Source: Actinomycetes bacterium (GTDB lineage: Bacteria; Actinomycetota; Thermoleophilia; BMS3ABIN01). From it: DNA of 15,982 bases. Location: positions 1 through 15,982 of the forward strand of contig JAJYIN010000024.1 of the NCBI GenBank assembly GCA_021790075.1. Direction: 5' to 3'. Below the pieces are notes generated by a model. The model searched no databases, was not told the DNA's origin, and saw only the letters and a list, made by a program, of their open reading frames with translations. Shown here in pieces: positions 6,759-14,138 of the stretch. The position numbers were made by a program, and so were the translations under genes. The number at the start of each line of letters is the position of its first letter. Position 1 is the first letter of the stretch.

Positions 6759-8174
6759 TTACACCCATGTCAGGAAATCTTTTATCATGCCGGCGAAATT
6801 CGACATATCGCTGCCCGAGCGGAGCTGTTTGAGCGAGTTCAGAATGACGTGCGGCTGCCGGTAGAACTCCCGGTAGGCCTGGTCGCGGGCTGCCATGATA
6901 TCCGCGGGAGCAAGTTGCGGCGTGGTGATGACTGAATAGTTCTGTTCGAAGTATTTCCAGTCTGATTTATCGAGCCAGCCCATCTCGTCACATTGCTCGA
7001 ACAGCTTGGAGCCGGGCATCGCGACGGCGCAGTAAAATTGGGCGTATTCCAGTTTGAGGAACTTGGTAAATTCGACCGTGCTCCTCATCGTCTCCTTGGT
7101 CTCGCCGGGGAAGCCCAGGATGCAGTGCCCCGTGACCTCGAGCCCGACCTCATGCGCCATCCTCACCGCCACGACGGCCTGGGCGATCGTGGCCCGCTTC
7201 TTCATGGAATCCAGCACCTCCTGGACGCCGCTTTCGATGCCATAGCCTATCATCCAGCAGCCGGCCTTCTTGATGGTCTTCAATAGCCTGGGCGAAACGG
7301 TGTCGACCCTGCTGTTGCATACCCAGCGCACGTCCAGGTGGCGCCGCATGATCTCTTCCGCGGTCTCGATGGCGTAGTCTTGATCCGTGGTGAACGATTC
7401 AGTCCAGAACAGGAAGTCCCTGACTCCGAATTCCTTGACCACCCACTCCATCTCGTCCACGACTTTTTGAGGGGAGCGGCGGCGCCGTTTGGCTCCGTAA
7501 TAGACCTTGTTCACGCACATCGTGCAGGCATACGGACAGCCCCTGGCGGTGGCCACCAGCAGGAAGGGATGACCCGAGAAAGGCAGGCAGTAGTTGTTGA
7601 CATCGATCAGATCCCAGGCCGGATAGGGAAGCTCATCGAGATCGTCAATGTACGGGCGATCCTGATTGTGCTTGACCTGTCCGTTGCTCCGGTAGGAAAG
7701 GCCGGCCACGCCATCGAGACCGGCTCCGCTTTGAATCGCCAGCGCCGCGTCCCTGATCGTGTATTCCGGCTCACCGCGGACAAGCATGTCGAGATTGTCG
7801 TCGAAGGCAAAACAATCGTCCGGCCGTGCACTCGGATGGATCCCGATCGCCATTGTCCAGGCGTCCGGATGCGCCCCCTTCGCCAGGGAAGCTATGGCGA
7901 TATCGCTTTCGATCGAGGGGGTCCCCGTGTTGATGACAACCAGGTCCGGCTTCCAGGCGGTGATGGCTTCCTTGAGCGCCTCGCGATCGACGTCCTCGAC
8001 GCTGCAGTCCACCAGCTTTGCTTCCATGTCAACTTCACGCAGCACCGCGGCCGTCTGAGCCATGGAGATGGGAGCCCAAACAGCGGTCCAGGCGCCGGTG
8101 CGCTGCATGCAGCGGCCTTCCCTGACGATATTTACGCCTTCAACCGGCGGCGGATTCAAGAAAAACACTTTCAA
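6759..8174 (-). CDS. B12-binding-domain radical SAM enzyme
   Basis: The 471-residue protein has an N-terminal cobalamin-binding-like Rossmann domain (about 1-145) opening with MKVFFLNPPP. A radical SAM core follows, with the 4Fe-4S motif C213-PYA-C217-TM-C220. FLFWTESFT, IGYGIESG (309-316) and GHCILGFPGET (349-359) are typical strands of this class. No DxHxxG motif is seen in the N-terminal domain, as in many members. Such enzymes often methylate unreactive carbons or remodel lipids, cofactors or natural products; the substrate here is unknown. The start is TTG at 8172-8174 with GAGG about 7 nt upstream. It lies 54 nt after the GT9 gene on the same strand and is probably co-transcribed. Its tail MIKDFLTWV recurs as MVKDFLNWV in the debris at 1990-2016. 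Confidence 0.88.
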   Translation of the reverse strand: MKVFFLNPPPVEGVNIVREGRCMQRTGAWTAVWAPISMAQTAAVLREVDMEAKLVDCSVEDVDREALKEAITAWKPDLVVINTGTPSIESDIAIASLAKGAHPDAWTMAIGIHPSARPDDCFAFDDNLDMLVRGEPEYTIRDAALAIQSGAGLDGVAGLSYRSNGQVKHNQDRPYIDDLDELPYPAWDLIDVNNYCLPFSGHPFLLVATARGCPYACTMCVNKVYYGAKRRRRSPQKVVDEMEWVVKEFGVRDFLFWTESFTTDQDYAIETAEEIMRRHLDVRWVCNSRVDTVSPRLLKTIKKAGCWMIGYGIESGVQEVLDSMKKRATIAQAVVAVRMAHEVGLEVTGHCILGFPGETKETMRSTVEFTKFLKLEYAQFYCAVAMPGSKLFEQCDEMGWLDKSDWKYFEQNYSVITTPQLAPADIMAARDQAYREFYRQPHVILNSLKQLRSGSDMSNFAGMIKDFLTWV

Positions 8175-8228
8175 CGCAATGCCTCTTCTGATGAATCCCC
8201 TGGAAGCAGTTTCTGGATCTGCATATCC

Positions 8229-9404
8229 TTATACCAGCTCGTCGATCCAGTCGATTTCTTTATCCTCGAACAGGCCCTGGATGCAAATGTTATTCCCCTT
8301 GCAGGGAATGGCGTCTGATATATGGATGCAGGGCGAGCAGGGGATCTTCTTGTACATCACCTCTTCCTGGAGGCCGGGAAAATCGCGCAGGCGGGTTTCC
8401 GGGTCCGTGGGCCCCCAGATAGAAACGGTTTTGACGCCAAAGAGCCGGGCAAAATGGATCAGCGCCGAATCGATGCCCCATAGCTCGTCACTGGCCTTTA
8501 GCAACGACAGGCTTTCCGTCAGCGTTGTCTTGCCGCAGAAATCACGAAAATTCACTTTTGGCAACCTCGATGAGACCCTGCCGGTGATCTCCGTAGCCAG
8601 GGCCGAATCCTTTTCGACGCCAAGAAAGACGACCTCCATATCCCTGCCGGCATCGATCCTGGACAGCAACACCTTTTCCCACTGCTCTGCCGACAGCATC
8701 CTCTCCCTGCCGAGATCAGAACAGCCATGGCCGATGCAGATCCGGTAACTGTCCGGCCGCTCAGCCTCAGGCAGTCCCTTTTCCAGATGATCGCGGCATT
8801 CCTCCGGGGACGCCGGCCTGACTGCGAACGGCTGGAATAACTTGTCATACATCTCATACGTGCCGGCATAGCTGTTGAAGTAGAAAAGGTGGGTGGCGAC
8901 TCCTTTTTTCCAGAATGCGTTCTGGAAGTAATAGCCGACCCTGTTCCGGGCGCCTGTCAGCAGGGCAAAGAGCAGTGCGAGATTGCTGTATGCCTCCAGG
9001 ATGATGACGGTATCCGTGCCAAAAGTCCTGAAAAAGCAGTTCAGCGAGCTGAGCGCCAGGCGCGTGACCCCCGCATCGTCGATCTCATGGATTTCATCAA
9101 AGACGTCCAGGCTGCGGGCAAACGGCGCTGTTTTACTGGTGGTCACGAGCCGGATGTTGAGGTCGGGGTATTTCTTCCTCAAGCCCAGCAGGGTCGGAAA
9201 GGCTATCGCCAGACTACCGCCGCCCAGGGGTTTGACAATCGTCACATCCTCGTTAAAACTCAGATCATGATCCCTGCGTGAGACTAAACCCATCAAACCT
9301 GTAACCGGCTTCAGCAGTACAATCAACACGATGCCGAGGTATTTGTCTAATTTGAGAATTGTATCAAGCTTCAATATATGGATGCTTTCTGAATCAGCAT
9401 TCAA
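8229..9404 (-). CDS. GT9 heptosyltransferase-like glycosyltransferase
   Basis: GT-B fold protein of 391 residues in the ADP-heptose:LPS heptosyltransferase family (GT9), probably transferring heptose or a related sugar to a lipid-linked glycan at the cytoplasmic face. An N-terminal hydrophobic segment (about 22-41) may anchor it to the membrane. The family acceptor loop, normally GG-x-GD, reads LGGGSLAIAFP (60-70), so the usual catalytic Asp is Ser64. The donor side is recognisable as GIDSALIHFARLFGVKTVSIWGPTDP. A Cys cluster CSPC...C...C near the end is also typical of the family. The start is TTG at 9402-9404, the first after an in-frame stop; ribosome binding is weak, and the repeated LKLD near the N-terminus leaves room for a later start. 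An extended -10 (TGCTATCTT) at 9427-9435 may be its promoter. The heptose operon nearby supports heptose as donor. Confidence 0.88.
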   Translation of the reverse strand: MNADSESIHILKLDTILKLDKYLGIVLIVLLKPVTGLMGLVSRRDHDLSFNEDVTIVKPLGGGSLAIAFPTLLGLRKKYPDLNIRLVTTSKTAPFARSLDVFDEIHEIDDAGVTRLALSSLNCFFRTFGTDTVIILEAYSNLALLFALLTGARNRVGYYFQNAFWKKGVATHLFYFNSYAGTYEMYDKLFQPFAVRPASPEECRDHLEKGLPEAERPDSYRICIGHGCSDLGRERMLSAEQWEKVLLSRIDAGRDMEVVFLGVEKDSALATEITGRVSSRLPKVNFRDFCGKTTLTESLSLLKASDELWGIDSALIHFARLFGVKTVSIWGPTDPETRLRDFPGLQEEVMYKKIPCSPCIHISDAIPCKGNNICIQGLFEDKEIDWIDELV

Positions 9405-9492
9405 GCGGGTCTTTCACGCCTTTTCAAAGATAGCACAAGGGGGCGTTTCCCGCCTAACCGACACGGCCGGCCGCGAGAATGCGGCTTCAATC

Positions 9493-10221
9493 TCACGCGG
9501 TGATATCGGGCGAGGCGATAAACTTCGTGAGGGCGTCGACAAAAGTGCGGCGCTGCGGACCCCGGATGACCTCGGAAGTCTCATTGCGCACCGGGCTGTC
9601 GGTGACCAGCAGGGCCATCGCGGACTGCATGTGCTGGAAACCGGCGAGGGCGAAGAAACTGGAAGCTTCCAGCTCCACCCCCAGGTACCCTTCCTCCTGC
9701 CAGGCGCCGATCATTTCGTCGGTCTCGCGGAAGGCGGCTCCGGTGGTGACGATGGGTCCGCTGTGGACCGGCATCCCCCGGCGGCCGAAGAAAGCGCTCA
9801 GGCTGGTTGAGAGCCCCGCGCTGGCGGGAATCTCCTGGCCGTGCTCGAAGCCGTAATGCGCCGAGAGGCAGTCGCCGGCCAGGGCCGACTCTGGCACGAC
9901 GATGTCGCCACAATCGATCTGGGGCTGCAGGGCGCCGCAGGTTCCCAGGCCGATCACCGTATCGGCGCGGGTGAAGGTGAGACTGCGCATCACTCCCTCG
10001 AGGATGACTGTCCCGGGCGGCACGCGCATATAGCCGATCAGGCGGTCGCCTATATATCCGGTGTACAGGGAGCCAAAATGCTGGTGGCGCTCCAGCAGCG
10101 GGCTGAGGAAATCCTCGCCAAAGGCGAGCAGGACCGTGCGCGGGGTGAAATCATGGGGATCGGTACCCTGGAATACCCAGCGCTCGGCGACAAAGCGGAC
10201 GAATTTCTGTTCCCAGTTCAA
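9493..10221 (-). CDS. Nucleoside phosphorylase superfamily protein (uridine-phosphorylase-like)
   Basis: Probable cytosolic enzyme of the PNP/UDP phosphorylase superfamily, which cleaves or forms N-glycosidic bonds of nucleosides with phosphate. With a TTG start at 10219-10221 it has 242 residues, a normal length. IGLGTCGALQP...GDIVVPES (about 90-112) is the central family strand and loop. TTGAAFRETDEM (159-170) and VELEASSFFALAGF (182-195) correspond to the base-binding region and ribose-binding Glu region. VTDSP (206-210) carries the late catalytic Asp. The frame runs open upstream, but a minus-strand promoter at 10313-10341 would start transcription near 10306, and this TTG is the only usual start codon after that. 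No ribosome binding site is obvious. The nucleoside substrate cannot be told. It lies 88 nt before the GT9 gene on the same strand. Confidence 0.83.
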   Translation of the reverse strand: MNWEQKFVRFVAERWVFQGTDPHDFTPRTVLLAFGEDFLSPLLERHQHFGSLYTGYIGDRLIGYMRVPPGTVILEGVMRSLTFTRADTVIGLGTCGALQPQIDCGDIVVPESALAGDCLSAHYGFEHGQEIPASAGLSTSLSAFFGRRGMPVHSGPIVTTGAAFRETDEMIGAWQEEGYLGVELEASSFFALAGFQHMQSAMALLVTDSPVRNETSEVIRGPQRRTFVDALTKFIASPDITA

Positions 10222-10312
10222 TGAGTCTGATATCGGTATGGGGAAGGAAGCCGGCCCCGGCCGCCAAATACGTCCTTGAGCGGGCAGCTTCCAATCCCCG
10301 GGGACAGTCGAT

Positions 10313-10341
10313 ACTATACCATGCCAGATATGCCCCTCCAA
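10313..10341 (-). promoter_or_regulatory. Sigma70-type promoter for the nucleoside phosphorylase gene
   Basis: On the minus strand TTGGAG (10341-10336) and TATAGT (10318-10313) are separated by exactly 17 nt. Transcription would start near 10306 and leave an 85-nt leader before the TTG start. The promoter overlaps the region upstream of the divergent flippase gene, so the two may share control. Confidence 0.5.
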
Positions 10342-10371
10342 CAAGGAGGCCCGCCGCCCCGTGACCAGCCC

Positions 10372-11832
10372 ATGAGCACCAGAAGCCGGGTACCCGAAAA
10401 CGCTGTCCTGCTGAGCTCCTCCCAGTTCGTCAGGACGGCCGTCGGCTTCCTCTTTTTTCTGTTCCTGGCGCGGCGGCTGGGGCCCGATGAATACGGCAGG
10501 TACATGTTCGCCTTTGCCCTGTCGGAGATCTTCTCCATCGCCGGGGACGTGGGCCTGCACGAGTACAGCATCCGCGAGATCGCCCGCCGGCCGGAAGAGC
10601 TGAGCCGGCGGCTGGTGGGCATCCTGGTCCTGAAGACGTTACTGTCGAGCTGCTCAGCCGTCATCATGGTGGCGATAGTGCCACTGATGGGCAAGGACAG
10701 CTCCACCTCGATGGCGGTGGCAGCCTTCGCCATCGCCCAGATCGGCTACTCCTGGTTCTATGCCTCGACAATTACCTTCTCGGTCCGGCAGGACCTGCAT
10801 ATCCAGGCCTTCCTTTGGCTGCTGGAAAAACTGCTTTATGCCGGCACCGGCGCCGCTGTGCTGCTGGCCGGGTACAACTTCGTGGCGGTGGCTTTCAGCA
10901 ACACCTTCGTCCAGTTTGCCGGCGGCATCCTCGGCGTGCTGATCGCCTGGCGCAAGTACGGGCCGTACGTCATGAGGCTGGACCGGCAGAAGTGGCTGCC
11001 CTATCTGAAGGCGGCGCTGCCCTTCGGGTTGATCGTCGCCTTTTACCTGGTATATTTCCGCGTCGACAGCGTCATGATCTCGTTCTTCCGCGGGGACGCC
11101 GAAGTCGGCCAGTACAACGCCGCCTACACCCTGGTCTCGGCGCTCCTGTTCCTGCCCTCGGGACTGGTGGCGGCGCTCTTCCCCAAGCTGGCCGGCGATT
11201 ACCGCTCGCCCACCGACAACGTGGACGCCCCCTTTCAGAAAGCCGGCCGCTACCTGCTGGTGATGTCGCTGCCGATGGCTGTGGGCGGGTGGCTGCTGTC
11301 AGGCCAGCTGATGGGTTTCCTGTTCGGCGCCAAATATCTGCCCGCCGCCAACGCCCTGGCGGTGCTGGCCTGGACCCTGCCGGTGTGGTTCATCACCTTC
11401 CTGCAGGGGAACATCCTGACGATCATCGAGAGGCAGAAGGCCGTGGCGGCCGTCGGCCTGGTCAACATGATCTTCAACGTGCTCATCAACCTGGTGATCA
11501 TCCCCCGCTACGGCTTCACGGGGGCGGCGGCGACCACCCTGGTAACGGAAGTGCTCGGCATCCTGCAGATGTTCTACCTGCTGAGGCGCAACATCTCCCT
11601 GGCCGGCACGGCCCTGATGGGGCTCAGGATAGCGCTGCTGTCGGCGGCGATGGGGTTGCTTGTCTGGCTGCTCCGGGACCGGCTGCAGGTGATGGTGACG
11701 GTGGCTGTGGCGGCAGCGGCGTATGGAGGCGCGGTGCTGGCGCTCCGGATCATCCCGCTGTCGGAACTGGCGGCGATATTGCGGCGGCGGCCGCAACCGG
11801 GCGAGGACGAGATCGGGCCGGTGGAGACGTAG
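10372..11832 (+). CDS. Wzx-type oligosaccharide flippase (MOP superfamily)
   Basis: Polytopic membrane protein that would move polyprenyl-linked oligosaccharides across the membrane. From ATG 10372 it has 486 residues, normal for the family. The N-terminus SSSQFVRTAVGFLFFLFLARRLGPDEYGRYMFA is a typical helix 1 and loop of polysaccharide_synt proteins. DVGLHEYSIREIAR follows, and later FYLVYFRVDSVMISFF and YNAAYTLVSALLFLP give the second half; 12-14 helices are expected. Other in-frame ATGs at 10321 and 10330 would add up to 17 residues. A strong AAGGAGG lies at 10343-10349, but 22 nt before ATG 10372, which is too far for an ideal ribosome site, so the exact start is uncertain. It is divergent from the nucleoside phosphorylase and convergent, with an 18-nt gap, to the methyltransferase. 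It is the likely export step for the glycan. Confidence 0.9.
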   Translation: MSTRSRVPENAVLLSSSQFVRTAVGFLFFLFLARRLGPDEYGRYMFAFALSEIFSIAGDVGLHEYSIREIARRPEELSRRLVGILVLKTLLSSCSAVIMVAIVPLMGKDSSTSMAVAAFAIAQIGYSWFYASTITFSVRQDLHIQAFLWLLEKLLYAGTGAAVLLAGYNFVAVAFSNTFVQFAGGILGVLIAWRKYGPYVMRLDRQKWLPYLKAALPFGLIVAFYLVYFRVDSVMISFFRGDAEVGQYNAAYTLVSALLFLPSGLVAALFPKLAGDYRSPTDNVDAPFQKAGRYLLVMSLPMAVGGWLLSGQLMGFLFGAKYLPAANALAVLAWTLPVWFITFLQGNILTIIERQKAVAAVGLVNMIFNVLINLVIIPRYGFTGAAATTLVTEVLGILQMFYLLRRNISLAGTALMGLRIALLSAAMGLLVWLLRDRLQVMVTVAVAAAAYGGAVLALRIIPLSELAAILRRRPQPGEDEIGPVET

Positions 11833-11850
11833 TGGAGGGCGTCCGGCGGC

Positions 11851-12840
11851 CTATCCCCGGCAGATGATAAAGACGGTCGATCCCCAATCCTTCGGCAGCA
11901 GCGGATTGACGGCGCGGGCCGCCACGCCGGTGGCGAAGCTGGCCACCCGGTCCACCTGCCGGTTGCGGGCGCACAGCGAGCCGAACCCGCCCAGCACCCT
12001 GAGCAGCCGTGAAGATTCCCCGTACTCGGGACCGGCGGCCAGCCGCTTGGCGTATTCATCCGGGGGAAAGACCCCGCCACGGAAAAACGACCATGATTTC
12101 TCGATCCTGAATCCGGCCCTCTCGAACCGCTCGGTTATCTGCGACGGCAGCTCCAGCCCGAAGTGCCCGTCCATCTCGATGAAATAACGGTAAAACAGCT
12201 CCTCGTCGCTGCGGACCAGCTTGTAAAAAGGAGCAGTGCAGTGGGCCTCGATTATATGGAGCATGTAACCTCCGGGTTTGAGCACCCTTTTCCACTCGGC
12301 CAGCAGCGGGCCCTTCTCCAGGAAGGGGACATGGCCGAAGACGTCCCAGCTGGAGATGGCGTCGAATGTATTGCCGGCAAAGGGCAGCCTGAGGGCGTCG
12401 GCCGTGGCCACGGCCTGATATATCTTCCGCGCCTCGACGAGGCCGGCATAGGAGAGGTCGATGCCCACCGTCCGGTAAGGAGCCAGCAGCTCGTTGCCGC
12501 CGCCGCAGCCAACGTCCAGGATGAGCGCCTCGGGGCCAAACCGATTCAGGAACGAGCGGGTGAACTGGTGCTTGACAGTGCGGGAAGAAAAACGGTCGAA
12601 GAAGGCCTTGGAGCCGCGCCCCACTCCGGAGCGGCGCGCCACCCCGTCCTCGGTCGGCGCCGTGAACCTGCCTTCGTAAAATTCATCCTCCCCTGCGAAG
12701 CAGGGGATACCTTCCCTTACCGGGTAGGACGCGCAGCAGCTTTCGCAGGCCAGCAGGCTTTCCTGCCGGCCCAGGCGGCCGCCACACTCCGGGCAGCGGA
12801 AAATCTCAATCGGGTCCATGGAATTCTTACCGTCCATCAT
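11851..12840 (-). CDS. Zinc-ribbon class I SAM-dependent methyltransferase
   Basis: The 329-residue protein starts with a Trm112-like zinc ribbon (C16-x2-C19 and C32-x2-C35). A class I methyltransferase fold follows, with SAM motif I as LDVGCGGG (108-115), acidic VGIDLS after it, and a WKRVLKPGGYML strand typical of the Methyltransf_11 group. About 110 C-terminal residues are less conserved. Such proteins are common in O-antigen and capsule loci, where they methylate sugars or lipid-linked intermediates; the substrate here is unknown. Two adjacent ATG codons begin the gene (12838-12840 and 12835-12837), with GGACGAG directly before them. It follows the GT4 gene after 23 nt on the same strand, so the two probably form an operon. 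Confidence 0.88.
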   Translation of the reverse strand: MMDGKNSMDPIEIFRCPECGGRLGRQESLLACESCCASYPVREGIPCFAGEDEFYEGRFTAPTEDGVARRSGVGRGSKAFFDRFSSRTVKHQFTRSFLNRFGPEALILDVGCGGGNELLAPYRTVGIDLSYAGLVEARKIYQAVATADALRLPFAGNTFDAISSWDVFGHVPFLEKGPLLAEWKRVLKPGGYMLHIIEAHCTAPFYKLVRSDEELFYRYFIEMDGHFGLELPSQITERFERAGFRIEKSWSFFRGGVFPPDEYAKRLAAGPEYGESSRLLRVLGGFGSLCARNRQVDRVASFATGVAARAVNPLLPKDWGSTVFIICRG

Positions 12841-12863
12841 CTCGTCCGGCTAAGAACCGGGCG

Positions 12864-14048
12864 TCATTTTTTCTCTTGAGTCTTGCCTGTCCGGGGCGCC
12901 GCTTTCCCGGCGGTGCGGCCCGGGCTGCGGCGGGTGCGCGCGGAGGCAGTTTCCCCGCGGGCGGCTTCCTTCATCCTGGCCTCGACGAACGCGCCCATCT
13001 CCTTCTGGAACCGCTCCCGGGAGAACCCGGACGCATGCCTGCTGATGGCCTTAGGCTTGAAATCCCCCGGCGAGAAACGTGACACCGCCTCAATCAGCGA
13101 ACCCGCAGCCGGTTCCGGGAACAGTATACCGGTTTTACCGTCCACCACGCTTTCCAGGAGACCGCCGCGCCCCAGGCCGATAACCGGCCGCCCGGCCGCC
13201 ATCGCCTCCACCGGCACCATGCCGAAGTCCTCTTCCCCCGGAAAGATGAGCGCCTGGCAACGGCCCACCAGTCCGGGAAGCTCCTCCTCAGTGGCATATC
13301 CCAGAAACTCGATGTTGGGGGCGGCCATCCGCTCGAGCCGCTCGCGCTCGGGCCCGTCCCCCACTATCCTGAGTGGCAGACCCAGGCGGTTGAACGCCTC
13401 GACGGCAATCTCCACCTTCTTGTAAGGAACCAGCCGTGAGACCACGAGGAAATAGCCGCCCTGCTCCTCCAGGACCGGGAAGCGCTCCACGTCCACCGGC
13501 GGATTGATGACGGCGGCCTCGCGCCGGTAATACTTGCCGATCTTGGCGGCTGTGTTCCTGGAGTTGGCCACGAAATGGTCCACCCGGTCGGCGGCCAGGC
13601 GGTCCCACATTCGCAGATAGTGGAGCAGGACGTCGTTGCCCGCTTTAAGCAGGCGGTTGCCGTTGTGAAAGCGGGTGTCGAGGAACGGCTCCCAGGCATA
13701 ACGCAGCGGCGTGTGGCAGTAGCAGATATGCGCCGTGCGCGGGCCGGTGAGGACGCCTTTGGCGCAGGCGGAGCTCGATGAGATCACCAGGTCGTAGCCG
13801 GTGAAATCAAACGACTCGAACGCCAGCGGAAACAGGGGGATGTACTTCTGGGCCACCTTCCCCAGGAACGGCAGCTTCTGCACAAACGAGGTCTCGACAT
13901 CCCAGGCCAGCATCTCCGGCGGCAGGTTGCGGCTTGACAGAAACGTCGTATAGACCCGGGCCTCCGGATACATCTCCAGCAGCGCGCCCACGACCCTCTC
14001 CGAACCGCCCAGGGTGGTCAGCCATTCATGCGCGATGGCTACTCGCAA
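12864..14048 (-). CDS. GT4-family glycosyltransferase
   Basis: Retaining GT-B fold glycosyltransferase that adds a sugar, often mannose, to a lipid-linked glycan from a nucleotide sugar. From a TTG at 14046-14048 it has 394 residues and begins RVAIAHEWLTTLGGSER, the usual GT4 opening. Other landmarks are CHTPLRYAWE, NPPVDVERF, VVSRLVPYKK and the donor-site EEDFGMVPVEAMAAGRPVIG with its two spaced Glu residues. A GTG at 14100-14102 would add 18 residues. I prefer the TTG because AAGGAG lies 4-5 nt before it and because the divergent promoter at 14086-14114 would otherwise fall inside the gene. The last 30-odd residues (ARTRRSPGRTAGKAAPRTGK) form a basic, Ala/Arg-rich tail outside the fold. It leads the operon with the methyltransferase. 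Confidence 0.9.
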   Translation of the reverse strand: MRVAIAHEWLTTLGGSERVVGALLEMYPEARVYTTFLSSRNLPPEMLAWDVETSFVQKLPFLGKVAQKYIPLFPLAFESFDFTGYDLVISSSSACAKGVLTGPRTAHICYCHTPLRYAWEPFLDTRFHNGNRLLKAGNDVLLHYLRMWDRLAADRVDHFVANSRNTAAKIGKYYRREAAVINPPVDVERFPVLEEQGGYFLVVSRLVPYKKVEIAVEAFNRLGLPLRIVGDGPERERLERMAAPNIEFLGYATEEELPGLVGRCQALIFPGEEDFGMVPVEAMAAGRPVIGLGRGGLLESVVDGKTGILFPEPAAGSLIEAVSRFSPGDFKPKAISRHASGFSRERFQKEMGAFVEARMKEAARGETASARTRRSPGRTAGKAAPRTGKTQEKK

Positions 14049-14085
14049 ACCGCTCCTTTCCTGGAAATCCCTCACACAATGCCGT

Positions 14086-14114
14086 TTGAGATTGATCGAC
14101 ACACAGGATATACT
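14086..14114 (+). promoter_or_regulatory. Sigma70-type promoter for the nucleotidyltransferase-fold gene
   Basis: TTGAGA at 14086-14091 and TATACT at 14109-14114 are exactly 17 nt apart. Transcription would start near 14121, leaving a leader of only about 16 nt before the ATG at 14138. It lies in the gap between the divergent GT4 gene and this gene. Confidence 0.65.
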
Positions 14115-14117
14115 TTT

Positions 14118-14138
14118 TTAAACTAATATTCAGTTTAA
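14118..14138. repeat. 21-bp dyad between divergent genes: candidate operator
   Basis: The perfect arms TTAAACT (14118-14124) and AGTTTAA (14132-14138) flank AATATTC. The dyad covers the predicted transcription start and reaches the A of the ATG at 14138. A bound dimeric regulator would block the rightward promoter and could also affect the GT4 operon. It could alternatively act as an mRNA hairpin covering the start codon. Confidence 0.5.

Noticed and set aside
7338..8318. Plus-strand reading frame of 326 codons opposite the radical SAM gene
   Set aside because: No domain pattern, and it runs past the real gene into the GT9 gene; the minus strand has the radical SAM Cys motif.
10815..11867. 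Plus-strand frame of 350 codons within the flippase
   Set aside because: Arg/Gly/Pro-rich shadow of the GC-rich flippase codons; the flippase frame has the correct hydrophobic helices.
14100..14102. GTG start for the GT4 gene
   Set aside because: No ribosome site fits it, and it would put the divergent promoter inside the gene; the TTG at 14046-14048 has AAGGAG directly before it and gives the usual family N-terminus.
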